A stretch of DNA of 64,000 nt from Grifola frondosa (taxonomy: Eukaryota > Basidiomycota > Agaricomycetes > Polyporales > Grifolaceae): positions 62,001-126,000 of the forward strand of contig LUGG01000033.1 in NCBI GenBank assembly GCA_001683735.1, read 5' to 3'. Positions 35,480-47,279 of the stretch are shown in pieces. The notes beneath the pieces were generated by a model. It was given only the letters and a program-made list of their open reading frames with translations. It had not been told where the DNA came from and made no database searches. Both the position numbers and the translations under genes were made by a program. Numbering within the stretch: position 1 is the stretch's first letter; each line of letters begins with the position of its first letter.

Positions 35480-35940
35480 TTCGCTGTCCAGAGTTGGGCT
35501 GGACAGTTTTTCGGGGCGCCTGTGTGCATGGTTGCCCAAAATATCGCACCGTATGTCATACGCACCATGCATAATATCAGTAGGATGGACAACTGCCTAT
35601 CAGTGGCGATATCTTACATTAGTAAAGGAAGCCTTGGCCGACGAATACAAATAAATAACCCAATGGCTGAACGTTCTCAATAGGGAAGCCGGACAGAGTC
35701 GAGGTACAGGCTATGTATCAGCGCCACGGTAAATTCTTGACAGATGGTGTAGGAACAGAACCAGAGGAGACCATGCGTCTACGTTGTACGATCGGAATGA
35801 TGCATTCAAATATATGCATCCCCGCTCAACTGTCTCGTCGAGAACCGGGACAGAGTATGATAAACGCTGAGCAAGCTGGCGCAATAGAGACGGGCACATC
35901 TGTCTCTTACTTGTTCTCGTGTTATCGGATATGCAGCCTA
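35480..35940 (-). pseudogene. X/S-like fragment
   Basis: Matches the 3' part of X copy 1 (25640-26095), including LSRIYRGADT on -. The rest of X is missing; sequence beyond about 35940 is unrelated. 35940-36217 shows no gene that I can support. Confidence 0.35.
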
Positions 35941-36217
35941 CATATTAACATTCGTTAGCTGGAGTAATAAGGGCACGATGCCAAGAGAAAAAGAAACAGT
36001 GGATGAGACGTTACTGATGGATATTTTGCTTTTCCTTGTGTATGGTTGCGAGAATGTTGCTAGTGTAACAGAGGTTTTGGGTTAGCCTATTAGTATTATG
36101 ATTGGATGGATCCTCATCATACTAGGGGACAGCAGCGCATGAATTCGCGAGTACACCGACTGAATGCGGATGATAGCGCAGTTATCCGATATGGACAAAC
36201 CGTCAGGACCCATGAAG

Positions 36218-37430
36218 CTAGTCTAGCTCGTCGTCGTGAAACATGGCCGTCTTCGGTATCGCGTCCAGCGGAATCACACCTCTACATTCCCGGACAATTC
36301 ATGGGCTTCATAACTAGTATGTGAGTTTAGTGGATATACTAATTAAAATGCAAAAAAAGACTTACCACGTCCATTGTTATCGAGGCACACGACACTTCCA
36401 ATTCCCCCGTCCTGACGTAACGCCTCGACGCACTGACTTGCTGCCTCATCCAAACACTCGCCTAAGAACTTCATGCGTCGTCCGATGGTTGATGCAGTCG
36501 CGAGCCGTATAAAATTCTGCCAACGTACTTCAGCACCTCCACACCACGAATATAATTCACATACATCGCCATCACCAGTTCCGCTCGCGCCCATGGCGAC
36601 TGTAGTCCCGCATCCACGCACCCTCCGCCGTGTCCACTGTAACCACGCATGCACTAGCCATTCCTCTGCCCAGAACCCAGAGCCCATGCTCGGTGTGTCC
36701 CCGATGCGGCCTATGAGCCTGTTGGTGCGTCCTCTAGTAGATGTGACTGCCGCGACGGACGCGCGCTCGTCCAAGGCCATTGCACCCACCGTCCCCTTCT
36801 GTAGGCCTTCCAACGGCGCGCCTGGTGAACTAGCATCGAAATTCGACTCCTCCACACCACCAGGGTACGGTAGTGGCTCCTCTGGTAGCCCAAGCCCACG
36901 ATGGTACTCTATTCAGCGTGATTCTGTACAGAGGTAGCTCTCGTCGACGATCGCGGCACCGAGGGATGCGCCGAGCGCCTCTGCGGCGTTTCCGGAGACC
37001 ATCGTGTGCGGGGCCGCGTCGGGCACGAGGTAGAGCTCACGGGCGAGCTTGCAGGGTTACGCGTGTGCGTGAGGAGTATAAGGCCGATACCGCGTCGCAT
37101 GGAAGGGATGGAGGGGTACGTGGATGGCGAGGCGGACGGCATGATAGATGTCTCGAGTTCGTTTTGAAGAATGTGAGCTGATATTTAGATGAGTCATAAA
37201 AGAAGGCACGGGGCCGTTCCCAGCATTAAATAGCGGGCTCTGATCACAGGGTTATCCCAGATAGAAAGACGGAGCAGTACACATCAACATACCTTCCCTG
37301 ACTGAAACTGCAGCCACATCGCCTCTCCATTGTGCCGTCTCCGCCATGCATGACAAGGGTATGCTTCGCTTGATGACTAAACTTGAGCGACAGAGGCAAT
37401 AAGAGGAGCTTATCCAATGCGTCCGACACG
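36218..37430 (-). pseudogene. L-asparaginase / isoaspartyl peptidase (Ntn-hydrolase) pseudogene
   Basis: This family hydrolyses asparagine or beta-aspartyl peptides. Reading on -, the N-terminal HTLVMHGGDGTMERR lies near 37330 and SPLFNAGNGPV near 37220. NELETSIM and a following Pro/Ser-rich stretch lie at 37080-37170. ELYLVPDAAPHTMVSGNAAE follows near 37010. Then comes KGTVGAMALDE with the catalytic Thr codon at 36790-36792, then GRIGDTPSMGSG. A 48-nt in-frame intron (GTATGT...CAG) sits inside GDGD/NFIR. A GTAAGT donor lies at 36360-36365. The last exon, 36218-36313, encodes MNCPGM and IPLDAIPKTAMFHDDELD. Damage: the segment between the first two motifs (normally about 50 residues) is missing, there is a frame shift and stop near 37055 and 36930, and two bases are lost near 36281. 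A TATA-like TTAAATATAC lies near 37490. Confidence 0.8.
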
Positions 37431-37715
37431 GTCTTCGATGTCCTCGACTTTGTACAAATATGTTATCTGGAGAGTGAATGACAGAAGTATATTTAAGAAC
37501 GGGAGCACATGGTCATAGCTCGAGCTCCCAGCACCTGACTGCTGCGAAAGCACATACGCACAATAAAGAAATCACGTTGAAAATGAGGAAAGGCGCACTA
37601 TACAACTATGGGAATTGCATTACGGAGCGTAAACGCTACTGCCCTGCCTCACCACGAGGATTCGCCCTGAAGTTGCTGTACATTCTGTTCCTCAAGAACT
37701 GGGGTGAAACACCTA
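37431..37715. other. Spacer, no gene seen
   Basis: AT-richer stretch between the asparaginase pseudogene and the next array module. A 109-codon plus-strand frame (37478-37807) has no recognisable content and crosses into the S module. Confidence 0.4.
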
Positions 37716-38460
37716 GAAATATGCTGTCAGCAGTTGAGATCAGGATGGATCACGTCCCAAATTATCGCACCATGTATCATACATATCATTGGGAACAATG
37801 TCAGTAAACCCGACGACAGATAGCGTACCGCATGTCAGCTAAGAACAGTGCAGAAAGTGACGAGCTGTCAATAAACAACCCAATCATTGAACGGGCCATT
37901 GGAAGGAAGTCGAACACAGGCTGTGTATCGGCCACGGCAAGTTGGTAGCTTGCGTGATATGATATGAGACAGAGCCGGCTGGGAGCGCGAGTCCAGACGG
38001 CACGTTGGCAGACAGGGAATCACGGATGGAAAGATGTGATGTATCCACTGTGGAGTGATCGTGTGGAAGAGCATACAGGTCGTATACAGCGATCCCTGCC
38101 GTCAAGTCGTCGGCAAAAGACTGCATCGTCCAAGAGACCCGGAGGGAGTTGGTGCGGAATTGGATACCGTGACGTCTGATGAAGTGAGCCAGAGCGTCGT
38201 CCATGCGGCCATCTGATCTAAACCAAGTTCGGCGTGTTACTCCGATGTCCTCCTCGCTGTCAAAGAAGTCGACGACGTCGTTATGTTGATGTATCTCGAG
38301 GCCGTGGTCACGGGTGTCTACGAAGGATGTCGATGCAGACGATCTAGCCGAAGTGGAGGATGGATGGCCCCCTTCGAACATGACAAGGCGAGACTAGCTA
38401 TGAAAGAATTATCAATGTCTGCGAAAAACATATTTGCACAAGATGATGAGTGGAGTTAAG
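37716..38460 (-). pseudogene. Shortened S plus M-type b module
   Basis: S landmarks (AACCCAATCATTGAACGGG, CAGGCTGTGTATCGG) are joined directly to an M segment (SCTS...EIHQHNDVVDFFDSEED) at about 38060. About 600 bp present in other blocks is missing. A 165-codon frame (37884-38381) is open on - across the junction. No GC donor is kept here. Confidence 0.38.
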
Positions 38461-38464
38461 TTAT

Positions 38465-38590
38465 CGACGTTTAGGCGCTTCTCTGGCGCTTCGGATCTCG
38501 AGGACCAAGCGCTAAGGTTAGGCGTACATCCTCCAACCTACAAGCGCTGGCCGAATTGTAGACGCTTCACTATCATCGGCACTTAGTTGT
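38465..38590. promoter_or_regulatory. GCGCTT/AAGCGC box cluster 4
   Basis: AGGCGCTTCT, TGGCGCTTCG, AAGCGCTAAG, AAGCGCTGGC, GACGCTTCAC and CGGCACTTAG occur in 120 bp, in the same position relative to P as in the other blocks. Confidence 0.4.
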
Positions 38591-40010
38591 GCTTGTTTGG
38601 TTTCTTCATACCACGTAGGACACCTAAAGTTGTGTCTTGGACTACAGTAATCTTCAACATGCGTCCTCTCGGTAAGCCATCTTCCCTGATCTATCCATTT
38701 GCTGAAGATCTTTATCAAATATTATAGATCACAAGGGTTACTCTTCAACGGAAATCCCGAAGTCTCCCCCCTTCTCTCGACATCACGATGTCCTACCGTG
38801 CTGGCTATCCGACTCCCCATGTCCATCTGGACGACACATAACCGAGGCTGCCTGTTCTCAGTAGTTGGAGAGATGAGAGAATAGGTAAACTCATTGACTT
38901 GTCGAGTGTGATGCTGTGGCGGTAAGTCCTCCCAGGATCGATCATCCACGTTTGTTCTCACCGTCTGCGCACATACTGTGGGAAGAGTTCCACCCCACGG
39001 TATGGTCTCGAGAATATACTGGGAGATGCTGCGCTTATTAGTCCGTCGATCTTGCAGTCGTCCTCAGATGTCCATGTCGAATTTCTGCAGGCGTATTCCA
39101 GATCGGTGTGGAGTATGCATTGGGCATGATCATTGCCTTCACTTTTGCATGGTGCGTTTATGTGTTGATGATGGATCGTAGTTGCCTGCTTGTGCTTAAT
39201 GACCATTATATGTAGAGAAGGGTGTGGAGACAAATAAGTTCTTTGTTAGACTGTGCAGTGATTTTGGCAAACACGCTTCTGATGAAACGTCTCAGGCACT
39301 TATTCCTACCGTCAACAACTGCGTACGCGACTGACGGCTCTCATTTTCACAGATTGATCTTATGTCGCATCCTGAGACCATGGCGCGAGAGCCACAGTTC
39401 GCGGACCGCAGCTGGTGTCAGACGGTCAATATCAGCACGAGCGGACAGCTGCACAACGAGCGTCCGGAGGGCAGCCCGACTTCTCAACTCGTGCGCACCT
39501 CCAGATCCTTCATGCGCTGCCTGCACTCCCGATGCGGTACTCTAGCAGCCTCTCGTACAGTACCTCTGCACCAGCGGCTTGTTCTCTTCACGCCCTCCAC
39601 CGCATGCCCTGCAACGCCGCAGCAACGTGGCGAGCGTTCGTATGTGGGTCAGATTTTGCAGGTGTGCGGGAGCACAGCGAGCGCGTGGGCACTGGTGTCA
39701 CTCGGTCCAGTCATCATCGACATGGGTGCGTTCGGGGCCAGGCTGGGCACGAGGCGGCGGGATGCAGCGGGCGGCAATGCGGGTCGTACCGCTGTGCGCT
39801 CGCGGGGAGACGTGCTCAAGGTCAAAGCTTGGCGTTTTACGTGCAAGTCTGTCGATAATTCACGTGGGTGGAAGATGTAGGTTACCTTGCGTCGGGTTGT
39901 GAGATAATTTCTGGAGGCGTTATAAATTTGCTTTCTTCTTTATATACAGCGCATTACAAGCGCATCCCGAGGAGATCCTGCAAATTAATCCAATAGATCA
40001 ACTCAAGAAC
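38591..40010 (+). pseudogene. P module copy 4
   Basis: Retains the donor of the constant intron (GTAAGT at 38922), but the acceptor region is deleted (CTGCGCACATACTG without CAG), so splicing would fail. The exon after 39362 keeps a 172-codon frame. Convergent with DUF6533 copy 5. Confidence 0.4.
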
Positions 40011-40411
40011 TCTCGCACCTATGTATAATGCAGGGACACTGTCTTGCCCACTGGACTTAAATCCGCGAGCGACTCAGCAAAGCCTCCGTCCGCAAACATA
40101 AGGAATAAATAAGAGAGTGACGACGATTTAGTAACACATGATATGGCCTTGTCGCGGGCAGATCTATATAATTTACGACACAGAGTTACGATACTCCAAG
40201 AAACCAACGAAGGATGGTGCCTTACGCCAGACAGACTCCAGTTCCTCCATGCACCGTCCTTCTAGTCCCAGTGTCAGCACATACGACATAGTGACGGGAT
40301 CACAATAGCGCACGAACCGAAACGATATCATCGTCCTGTTAGCTTACTCCATGAACCCAGATGGACCGGCTTCGGCTTGGGATGCCTCACGAAACCTGAT
40401 CTGGCCTAACT

Positions 40412-42018
40412 CTATTTCCTCGTCATTGTCCAGCATGTCCTCGTTCTCGCCCTCTCTATTGGCTCTCTGCTCTTCCATGGAACTGCGATCGATCGCAGAG
40501 AATGAGAATTCGTGGTCGAGGGGGCACCGAGGGGTTCAACGAAAGCCGCAAACTGTACCGAGCCGACAAACGATGGGCGACTTGAATCTTCGGTGCCGCG
40601 TTGGGCTACGTCGATTTCGCGGAGATTGAGCATGAACCTCGAGATGAGAATTGCTGTTATTCTGTGCCACAATGGATATCAACATAAGTGAAAATGTAGA
40701 GCAATAAATCATAGTTACTGACGGATCGATGAAATTGCCGATGTACGAGGCGGAGTCCTACAGTAAACGAGGATCGAGTTAGGGTCGGTAGCGATTCGAA
40801 ACAAATTTGCCTACAAAGGTTTCTCCAAAATAGAAGAATACAACGTCTGCAATGTTCAGCATCAACAAAGCACTATCGAGTACACAGTTGTCAATTGAAC
40901 ATCAGGCCGGTTTTAACTTTTGATAACCTACAAGAAGTATACCATACCTGATGGAGTCTCATCAGGTCGTGCATATATCGAGACAGGAATGGAGACCTAC
41001 CGTCCCTCAGGATCACCGCGTGCAAAGGAGTTCGGAGATTAGCATCCGCAGCGGTCCGTCTCTTCCAGTACGTCTGGTGTATGGTTACTGCAATAACAAG
41101 TATATCTGCAGTGATTGTGGCCGCACGCGCTACATACGTTACTTGGATGATAGCGTGAGCAGAGCACTTGAACAATATGAGGCTGACAGCACTACATACA
41201 TCTATACGATGCACGGATTGAGTCAACAAACTGGAGTGGCATCAATGAATTTCACTGACATATTGTTGAGCTCCGGTGAGACCAAAGGCAGATTTATACA
41301 ATTGATCGGAGGTGGAGCTACAACCACTATTTGCCGCACATATAGAAACTAGAAGTACGTGTCGCACTTAAATTTCATGCCAGGCATAACGTTGAGGGCA
41401 GAGCTCACCAGGCTAATTCCGCATTGAACCAGGGACAAGATGAATATCAATGACGCAATTTGCCATTGACGACCAGACAGGGCATATGCTCGCAGACTTG
41501 AGAATGCTGCACAAAATACCAATTGCCAGTCAGGAGTGTGAATATTGTATTGCTACTCACCGGCCACAAGAAAACGGAGGAGCAGGTCCGAAGCGGTCAC
41601 CAACCAGCTCAACGCAGAACAGCTCTGGAAATTATGAGTGGGCAAAGACAGTCTATAGTAGAAGGAAAAGAACCATACCCTTATCGATATTGGATATATC
41701 GTTGGGAGCGTAAGAACGAAGTAGAGAAGCAGAGAATACCTTGCCACCAAAAAGAGTAAGGTGGCCGCAGAGAATTGACGCTTCCATACGAGCTGATATT
41801 CACGGTCGAACGTAATAATGTACTCATAGACGAGAAGAGCTGTGACAAATATTAATGAGAAAATGCCCAGAGATTGTAAGCACGCCACTGACCGGTTGCT
41901 GATACAGTGCAACATGTGGCGATGAAGCTGTGCGGTAGGATATATGAGATCAGGAAAGTTTGCGGGAAGATGTCACTCACATTTGTCGATCCTCTTCGGC
42001 GTTGGCAGCGGATGACAT
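40412..42018 (-). CDS. DUF6533 family seven-helix membrane protein, intact copy 5
   Basis: The only copy open throughout. Exons on -: 41981-42018, 41679-41898, 41561-41624, 41359-41506, 41256-41326, 41001-41201, 40932-40947, 40815-40872, 40723-40757, 40412-40661. They sum to 366 codons plus stop, with GT-AG introns. DUF6533 occupies residues about 20-75 (VYEYIITFDREYQLVWKR). Later helices include LRAYALSGRQW, ITADILVIAVTIHQTYWK and RDGMVYFFALLMLNI. The family-typical DPITAILISRFMLNLREID sits near residue 283, followed by a polar tail. The tail is altered because a G run on + has five bases, not six (near 40520), which ends it early but spares the conserved core. Location: membrane. Ligand and role are not known for this family. 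Confidence 0.78.
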
Positions 42019-42077
42019 GATGCGATATAGGATGAACTGCTTTGGATTCAATGCTCTAGCAGGAATGGAGATCCTGC

Positions 42078-42090
42078 TCGTATATATACC
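42078..42090 (-). promoter_or_regulatory. TATA box of DUF6533 copy 5
   Basis: GGTATATATACG on -, about 65 nt upstream of ATG 42018. Confidence 0.6.
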
Positions 42091-42159
42091 CTCGCCCACA
42101 ACATCATCACAATACGATATTCTCGCTGTCAAAACGTGATGGATCTCTACTAGTGCAAC

Positions 42160-44000
42160 GAGTCAGCCAGTCAGGAAGGATAACCTGAATGAATCCTCGC
42201 CTCAGTACCGCGGATGATGCCCACGTAAAGTTCCAACATATATTTTTGGTCCTCGAGAATGAGAAGGAACATCTAAAAGTTCACTTTCAGCAGTTGAGAT
42301 GAGTAGTCTTCCATGGCGTCAGGATCGATCGCTTGCCTAATATCGCAACTCGTATGATATCTATCACTGGGAACATCAGCAAGCCGGACAACAGATATAG
42401 TACTGCCTGTTGGCCATGACATCTTGTGCCAGGAATAGCACGGAAAGATGGGAGACGATGGCTGTAAATAAACAACCCAATAGTTGAACGGGTATGTCTG
42501 AAGGTATCAGTCACGGTAAGTTGGTAGCTTGCGAGATGGGATAGGAGCAGAGCCCGCTGCGAGCGCGAGTCCAGACTGCACGATGCCAGCAGACGCGGAA
42601 TCACGAATCAAAAGATGTGACGTGGCCACGGCGGAGTGCAGCGATGCTCCGCCGTCTCGCAACGACCTTTGTACCCATAAAGTATAGCGAAGAGTAACGC
42701 TGTGTCATTGCTGTACTGACGGTTGCAGAACTCCAGAAGGCAACTTCTGCCACCCGAAATGCACATGTGTAAAATACAGTCGCCGGCGACCACGCGTCAT
42801 CGACCACTAGAAGTTCGGACCGGTGATAGCTCACAATGTTCTCATATACGAGACTTGGAATCACGGCGACGGAGATGCTCCATCAGCAAAACGTGGTATG
42901 GCTGGTACGGACGTTAACTGGAGCGACCTACCGAAAGGATACATTCCGGCAACGTATGGGAGGATCTACTAGAGCCTAGCCACTTGGTGTGTCTGTTCAG
43001 AGAGCGTCGATGATGAGCATGTGGTCATGAACGAATGGATGACAGACGCGATCAACAGTGGACGAAATGAACAAAATACGGCATGCGCGCTGGCTGTCGA
43101 GGTTTATCATAAGGACCAAGACTGGAAACCAGGGCATGTGGACGGAAATACTCACCAAGACAGAGACACACATAGTTATCACCAAACAGTACGGAGATAA
43201 CGCATTGGCTCCTCGTCCATGCCCAGACCGAGTGTATAGTCATGGTAGCGTGGTCTGGCGGAGCATATTTCGCATATAGCGAGACCGCCGTGACATCGTC
43301 AGGAAAGGTCTGCCCCGGGGACGCGATCCGCAGCGAGTGGGAGCGGAATTGGAGGCCGTGGCGTCCATTCTCGCCACATGATCGACACAATAGGAGTCGA
43401 GCTCTGTGCGATATCCTGCCGTCCTTCTCGCTGTCGAAGAACTTGAAGAGGTCCGAGTCGCCGTGTTGATATGCATCGAGGTAGTGTTCGCGGGCATACT
43501 GCAGCAGGACGTCCGTGTGGGATTTCATCACTCTTCTCATATCGTATAATGGAGTGCTTGTCAGCGAAAATGGGACGGAATCGTCGATGTATACTTACCG
43601 CACTACTGCAGCCTGGGTGTTGGATGGGATAGTGAAGGAATAGTGCGGCCATACGTGCTGAATAGTGACTGAATAGTGACTGTAGTAGTTGAACGTTGAC
43701 TAGTTGAGTCGTGAGTACTTCAGTTGTGCATCTGAGCAGTCGGTGTGACAACGCCACTGTTTGGGCATTTAGATGACACTTGATGGCGGCGCCGGTGAAC
43801 CAGCACTAGGGTTAGGTCTCGCAGCGCATCTTTCCATACACGCCCCACCTCCACAGCGCACCACCCATTTTGGATCGAACATGGAGGGTGTAACTTCCTG
43901 GCTGAGCAGTTGCTGTGCCACACGGAAGACGTTCAATGCGCGCCGGCCAGTGGCAGAACAACGCCACGCGCAGGGCGCGCATAGGATAGTCAGTGGTGAT
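42160..44000 (-). pseudogene. S/M/L gene, copy in block 5
   Basis: The S part (42287-42604) has the hydrophobic LYLLSGLLMFPVIDIIRVAIL before a GC donor (GCAAGC, near 42336). The M part (43052-43540) has a long open frame of 162 codons with DVLLQYAREHYLDAYQH and FFDSEKD. The L part is short and broken by the loss of about 300 bp near 43870. Family not recognised. Confidence 0.4.
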
Positions 44001-44005
44001 GACAG

Positions 44006-44410
44006 ATGACGATGGTAACCTATGAGCAGAAGGTCAACCAACTGTTCGGTAAGATGTTTTCTTTGAAATCTCTGCTGCACTCTGCGAACCACACCGACAT
44101 TGACAGATATTTGAACAATGTGTGGGAACTAGTTACAGAACTCACAATCTCGTTCCGGAGATGTTGCGGAACAGCAGATGCTCTCCGTGCACGGTTCCAG
44201 AGTTATGTGGACAGCGAAGAGCAGCGCTTGGAGCAAATACCGGAGACGATCCGCTACCATATCAATGCTGCGGACACGCTTAGATTCATCACTGATCCCC
44301 ATGGCAGGTTAGACGGATACCGATCGACAAGCGGAATTAATCGAAGGCCTTCTGACAGCAATGTGAGTATTTCACTTCATTTGCATATGTGGCTGGAATT
44401 GCGGAAATAG
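44006..44410 (+). CDS. Lone open exon, helical, unknown
   Basis: Starts after a GACAG acceptor-like site with ATGACGATG. Open for 134 codons, with a GTGAGT donor at about 44363 that would end the exon after RPSDSN. The content is coherent and mostly helical (YEQKVNQLFGKMFSLKSLL, YLNNVWELVTELTISFRR, DALRARFQSYVDSEEQRLE). It sits where blocks 3 and 4 carry P' but shows no clear match to it. A captured or diverged gene fragment. I do not recognise the family. Confidence 0.35.
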   Translation: MTMVTYEQKVNQLFGKMFSLKSLLHSANHTDIDRYLNNVWELVTELTISFRRCCGTADALRARFQSYVDSEEQRLEQIPETIRYHINAADTLRFITDPHGRLDGYRSTSGINRRPSDSNVSISLHLHMWLELRK

Positions 44411-44639
44411 AACACGGCGTCGCGCACGTCCGCCTGGATCTGCCGGAGCGTGAGCGTCAGACACAACAACTTGAATCAAATGCTTGCCTCATTAATGCAG
44501 CTCCATATTCAGATATCCACTCAAGAGTCAAAACGCCAACACAGAATGGGAAGAAATATTCCGAAGTTAGCTATGAGGGGTAGTTTTTTGGGGCGCCCGG
44601 GTGCATTCTGCCGAACGTGGTACATCAGCAAGGGAAGGT

Positions 44640-46070
44640 GCTAGACGACGGTTATAGATAAACCATCCAATGATTGAATGTTGAACGAGTACATCCGAGG
44701 GAAGTCGAACCCCAGGCTGTGTATCAGCCGCAGTAATTCATAGTTTGATAGATAGAATAGGAACAGAAACAGCGGCGACCACGGAACCAGGCTGTGCATT
44801 CGCCGACTTGGAATGGCGCATCGAAATATATGCAGCGCTGCTTCACTGTCTCGCTGAGGACGGGGTAGAGTATAGCAAAAGCCGAGCAAGGGTGCTAGAA
44901 GTCACTGCGGTAGAGATGAGCACATATATGTCCATTATTTGTTCTCGTGTTATCATGTATGCCGCACGCAATTCATCAGCAGGCTCGTGCGTGAGAGGAA
45001 TGGCTATGCAGTATAAACTCTATCACAGGAATACGGGAGCAAAGAGGACAGCGAAGGGGACGTGTGTAAAACATCGAGAAGGGATAATAAGAAAGGAAAA
45101 TTGGGCCCGGTGATAGATGATCCCTGAATGAATAACCGTATTCGTTCACCACAGCAAGGTTCATGCGCGCAACTGCACTGCCACCCGACACTGCACTCGT
45201 ACGTCTACCTGCGCCTCGCGCCAAGCACGAATGCCCCCCTGGTGGTGTCCAGCAGGCCACCTCTCTTCGGGCATCCGATTCTCATAATCGTCATCCACTA
45301 CTCGTGCTCGACGTTCGCCTGTCACACCAGCACGACGATTTCCGGATCAAGACAGATGGTATGACCGTGTCGCGTCCAGACAAAATAGCGCGGTGTGCTT
45401 CCACGAGGCTAAATATCGTGCGCCAGCATTTGGAATCCCAGGGGAACCTTAGCGTGCGTGGGGTGGAGTTCCTTGAATGTGCGCTCCAATCTTTGCCCAT
45501 ATGTTGATAGCAATCACAACGATACAGAGAAATGAGCAAGTTCGGGCACATAACGCACCAACGAGGGTACGGAGCACGGATGATATCCACATAGACTTCA
45601 GAGTGGTAGTGTCACATTCTGAAAGCATCGGAAAGGCACCTCAAGTTGATACTCGACATGGCAGGTCTCCAGAATCGGCACGAGCGGACACTTGTCAATT
45701 ACCAGCGCATCTAGCGCACGCGGTATATGATGTGCAACCGTGTCCGCACGGGCCGCCTAGCGGACGTTGCACAGCTGCAGCGCAGTGAACCAAGAGGACT
45801 GCCACGAGCTGCTGGAGTTTGAGCAAAGAACAGAACGCCTCGATGGTGCGGAAGGTCCACAGCGTGGCGAAGATCGTCGAACTGAGAACGCACCGTTGAA
45901 CCCGAACACTCGGAGCACAAGAGCCGCTACGCGAACACAAGCGGGGGACATGCATGAACGGTAAGTTGCACAGTCGCTGGGTGGTCCCATGGGGCGGTCT
46001 ACGATGGCACCGCAGATATTTGTCATGATCTATGGTGTTGCACGAGGGAGATGGAGGACACACGTACCGT
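44640..46070 (-). pseudogene. X module copy 2
   Basis: 3' part (44641-44889): SETVKQ-like region followed by PWSPLFLFLFYLSNYELL. Middle: LCSRIPVIEFILHSHSSH. 5' part (45695-46063): FATLWTFRTIEAF and a GAIVDR remnant. Order and landmarks follow X copy 1. Frames of 80-120 codons remain, separated by stops. Likely a paralogue of S/M/L. Confidence 0.36.
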
Positions 46071-47240
46071 TATCTACAATCCACAGTTAAGGCGTGAGAT
46101 CAGGATTCGAGAAGGCAAACGATTTGAATGACGAGCGTAGCCAACTCATCTAAACTATGGCAGAGGGGTCTTGTTGTCTGGTGCGTCTGCTCGCTGACGA
46201 TCGGATTCAGCACCAGTGAGCATGCAGTCGGAAAGAGCTCACCGACATGATGGCGGGGCAGCCTCAAGAGACCCGATGCCGTCCATTGCGATCTCTACCA
46301 ACGTGAGAACGTCAACGCACCTGACAAGATGGACATATAGGGGTGCTGCGGACTTCGACACGTCGGCATTCTAGTACATCTCGCGAATACGGGACCCGTG
46401 AGACCTGAGGAGGCCGTAGATGAAGTGATCAGCCCTCGGCTCGTTCGTAATGGTGAGGATGGCCTTTGAGTTAGGATTTCCTTCCGCTAGCGACACACAC
46501 TGAGAACAGAGAACTGCCTACTACTTCGGTGCGGTGTCGGTGCAGAGAGCGCGTTGCCATTAGCATCGTCTGATGGAGTGTCATAGAGCTTATACTTCAT
46601 ATAGCATTTACTTCGCATAGTACCGCGAGAGGTATAGCGAGACTGCAGCGACGTCGAGACCGGGAACTGGATGTCCTTGACCGGCTGCACACGAACGCAC
46701 CCGTTAAATTGGAGCACGGCTTGAACACCAGCGGAGCGACGAGCTGACGATCGCCGACCAGCGGCCGGAACAACGTTCTCGGATATGCATAGGACGCGCA
46801 CGTGTGCGCAACCAGCAGACGGATGGGGGCCGCGACACTCGTGCAGCTTAAGACGCTCAGGGCTCGGAAGATGTCCATACGGCTGCAGGGAGCCTTCAAC
46901 GGCAGATGATGGCGCATGGTCATAGGGCGTTCGGATTATCCTAGAGGCAGTCAATGATGGCACCGCAAAACCCTGGAGGAGCTGTGGTGCGGCGCGACGG
47001 AACGGGAGAGCAGAGTACGAATAATCGTCCATATCCCACATGAGATTGGGATTAGAGACACCATTTGCATGACGGGCGAAGCCAGCTGACCAACTAGCTC
47101 TCGCTATGTTATACATGTGCATGTGAACTCTGACTACCAAGTTCAGCAGTAGCGAGACTACAATCGGCAAGTACTCACGGACAAGGGAACAGCTTAAAGA
47201 GACACGATCGATGCCGTCGATTGCCATCATGGCGCGCTGC
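46071..47240 (-). pseudogene. X-like module 5' part, copy 3
   Basis: A 247-codon frame on - (46487-47230) begins MMAIDGIDRVSLSC with a hydrophobic run (EYLPIVVSLLLNLVVRV), followed by SWSAGFARHANGVSNPNL. A GAIIDCL remnant near 46960 lies in another frame, so the long frame changes from real to chance sequence part-way. Aligns with 16440-16620 upstream of L. Remnant of the start of an X/L-type gene. Confidence 0.35.
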
Positions 47241-47279
47241 TAGCAATATGAGAATGTCAACGCCCAGGGTGTAAGGCAG

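Noticed and set aside
37478..37807. 109-codon plus-strand frame next to the asparaginase pseudogene
   Set aside because: No recognisable content, and it runs from unique spacer into a degenerate S module.
46487..47230. 247-codon minus-strand frame as one gene
   Set aside because: The first third fits the X/L start, but the remainder is out of frame with the GAIIDCL remnant and its composition is Arg/Ser-rich without structure. Treated as a relic.
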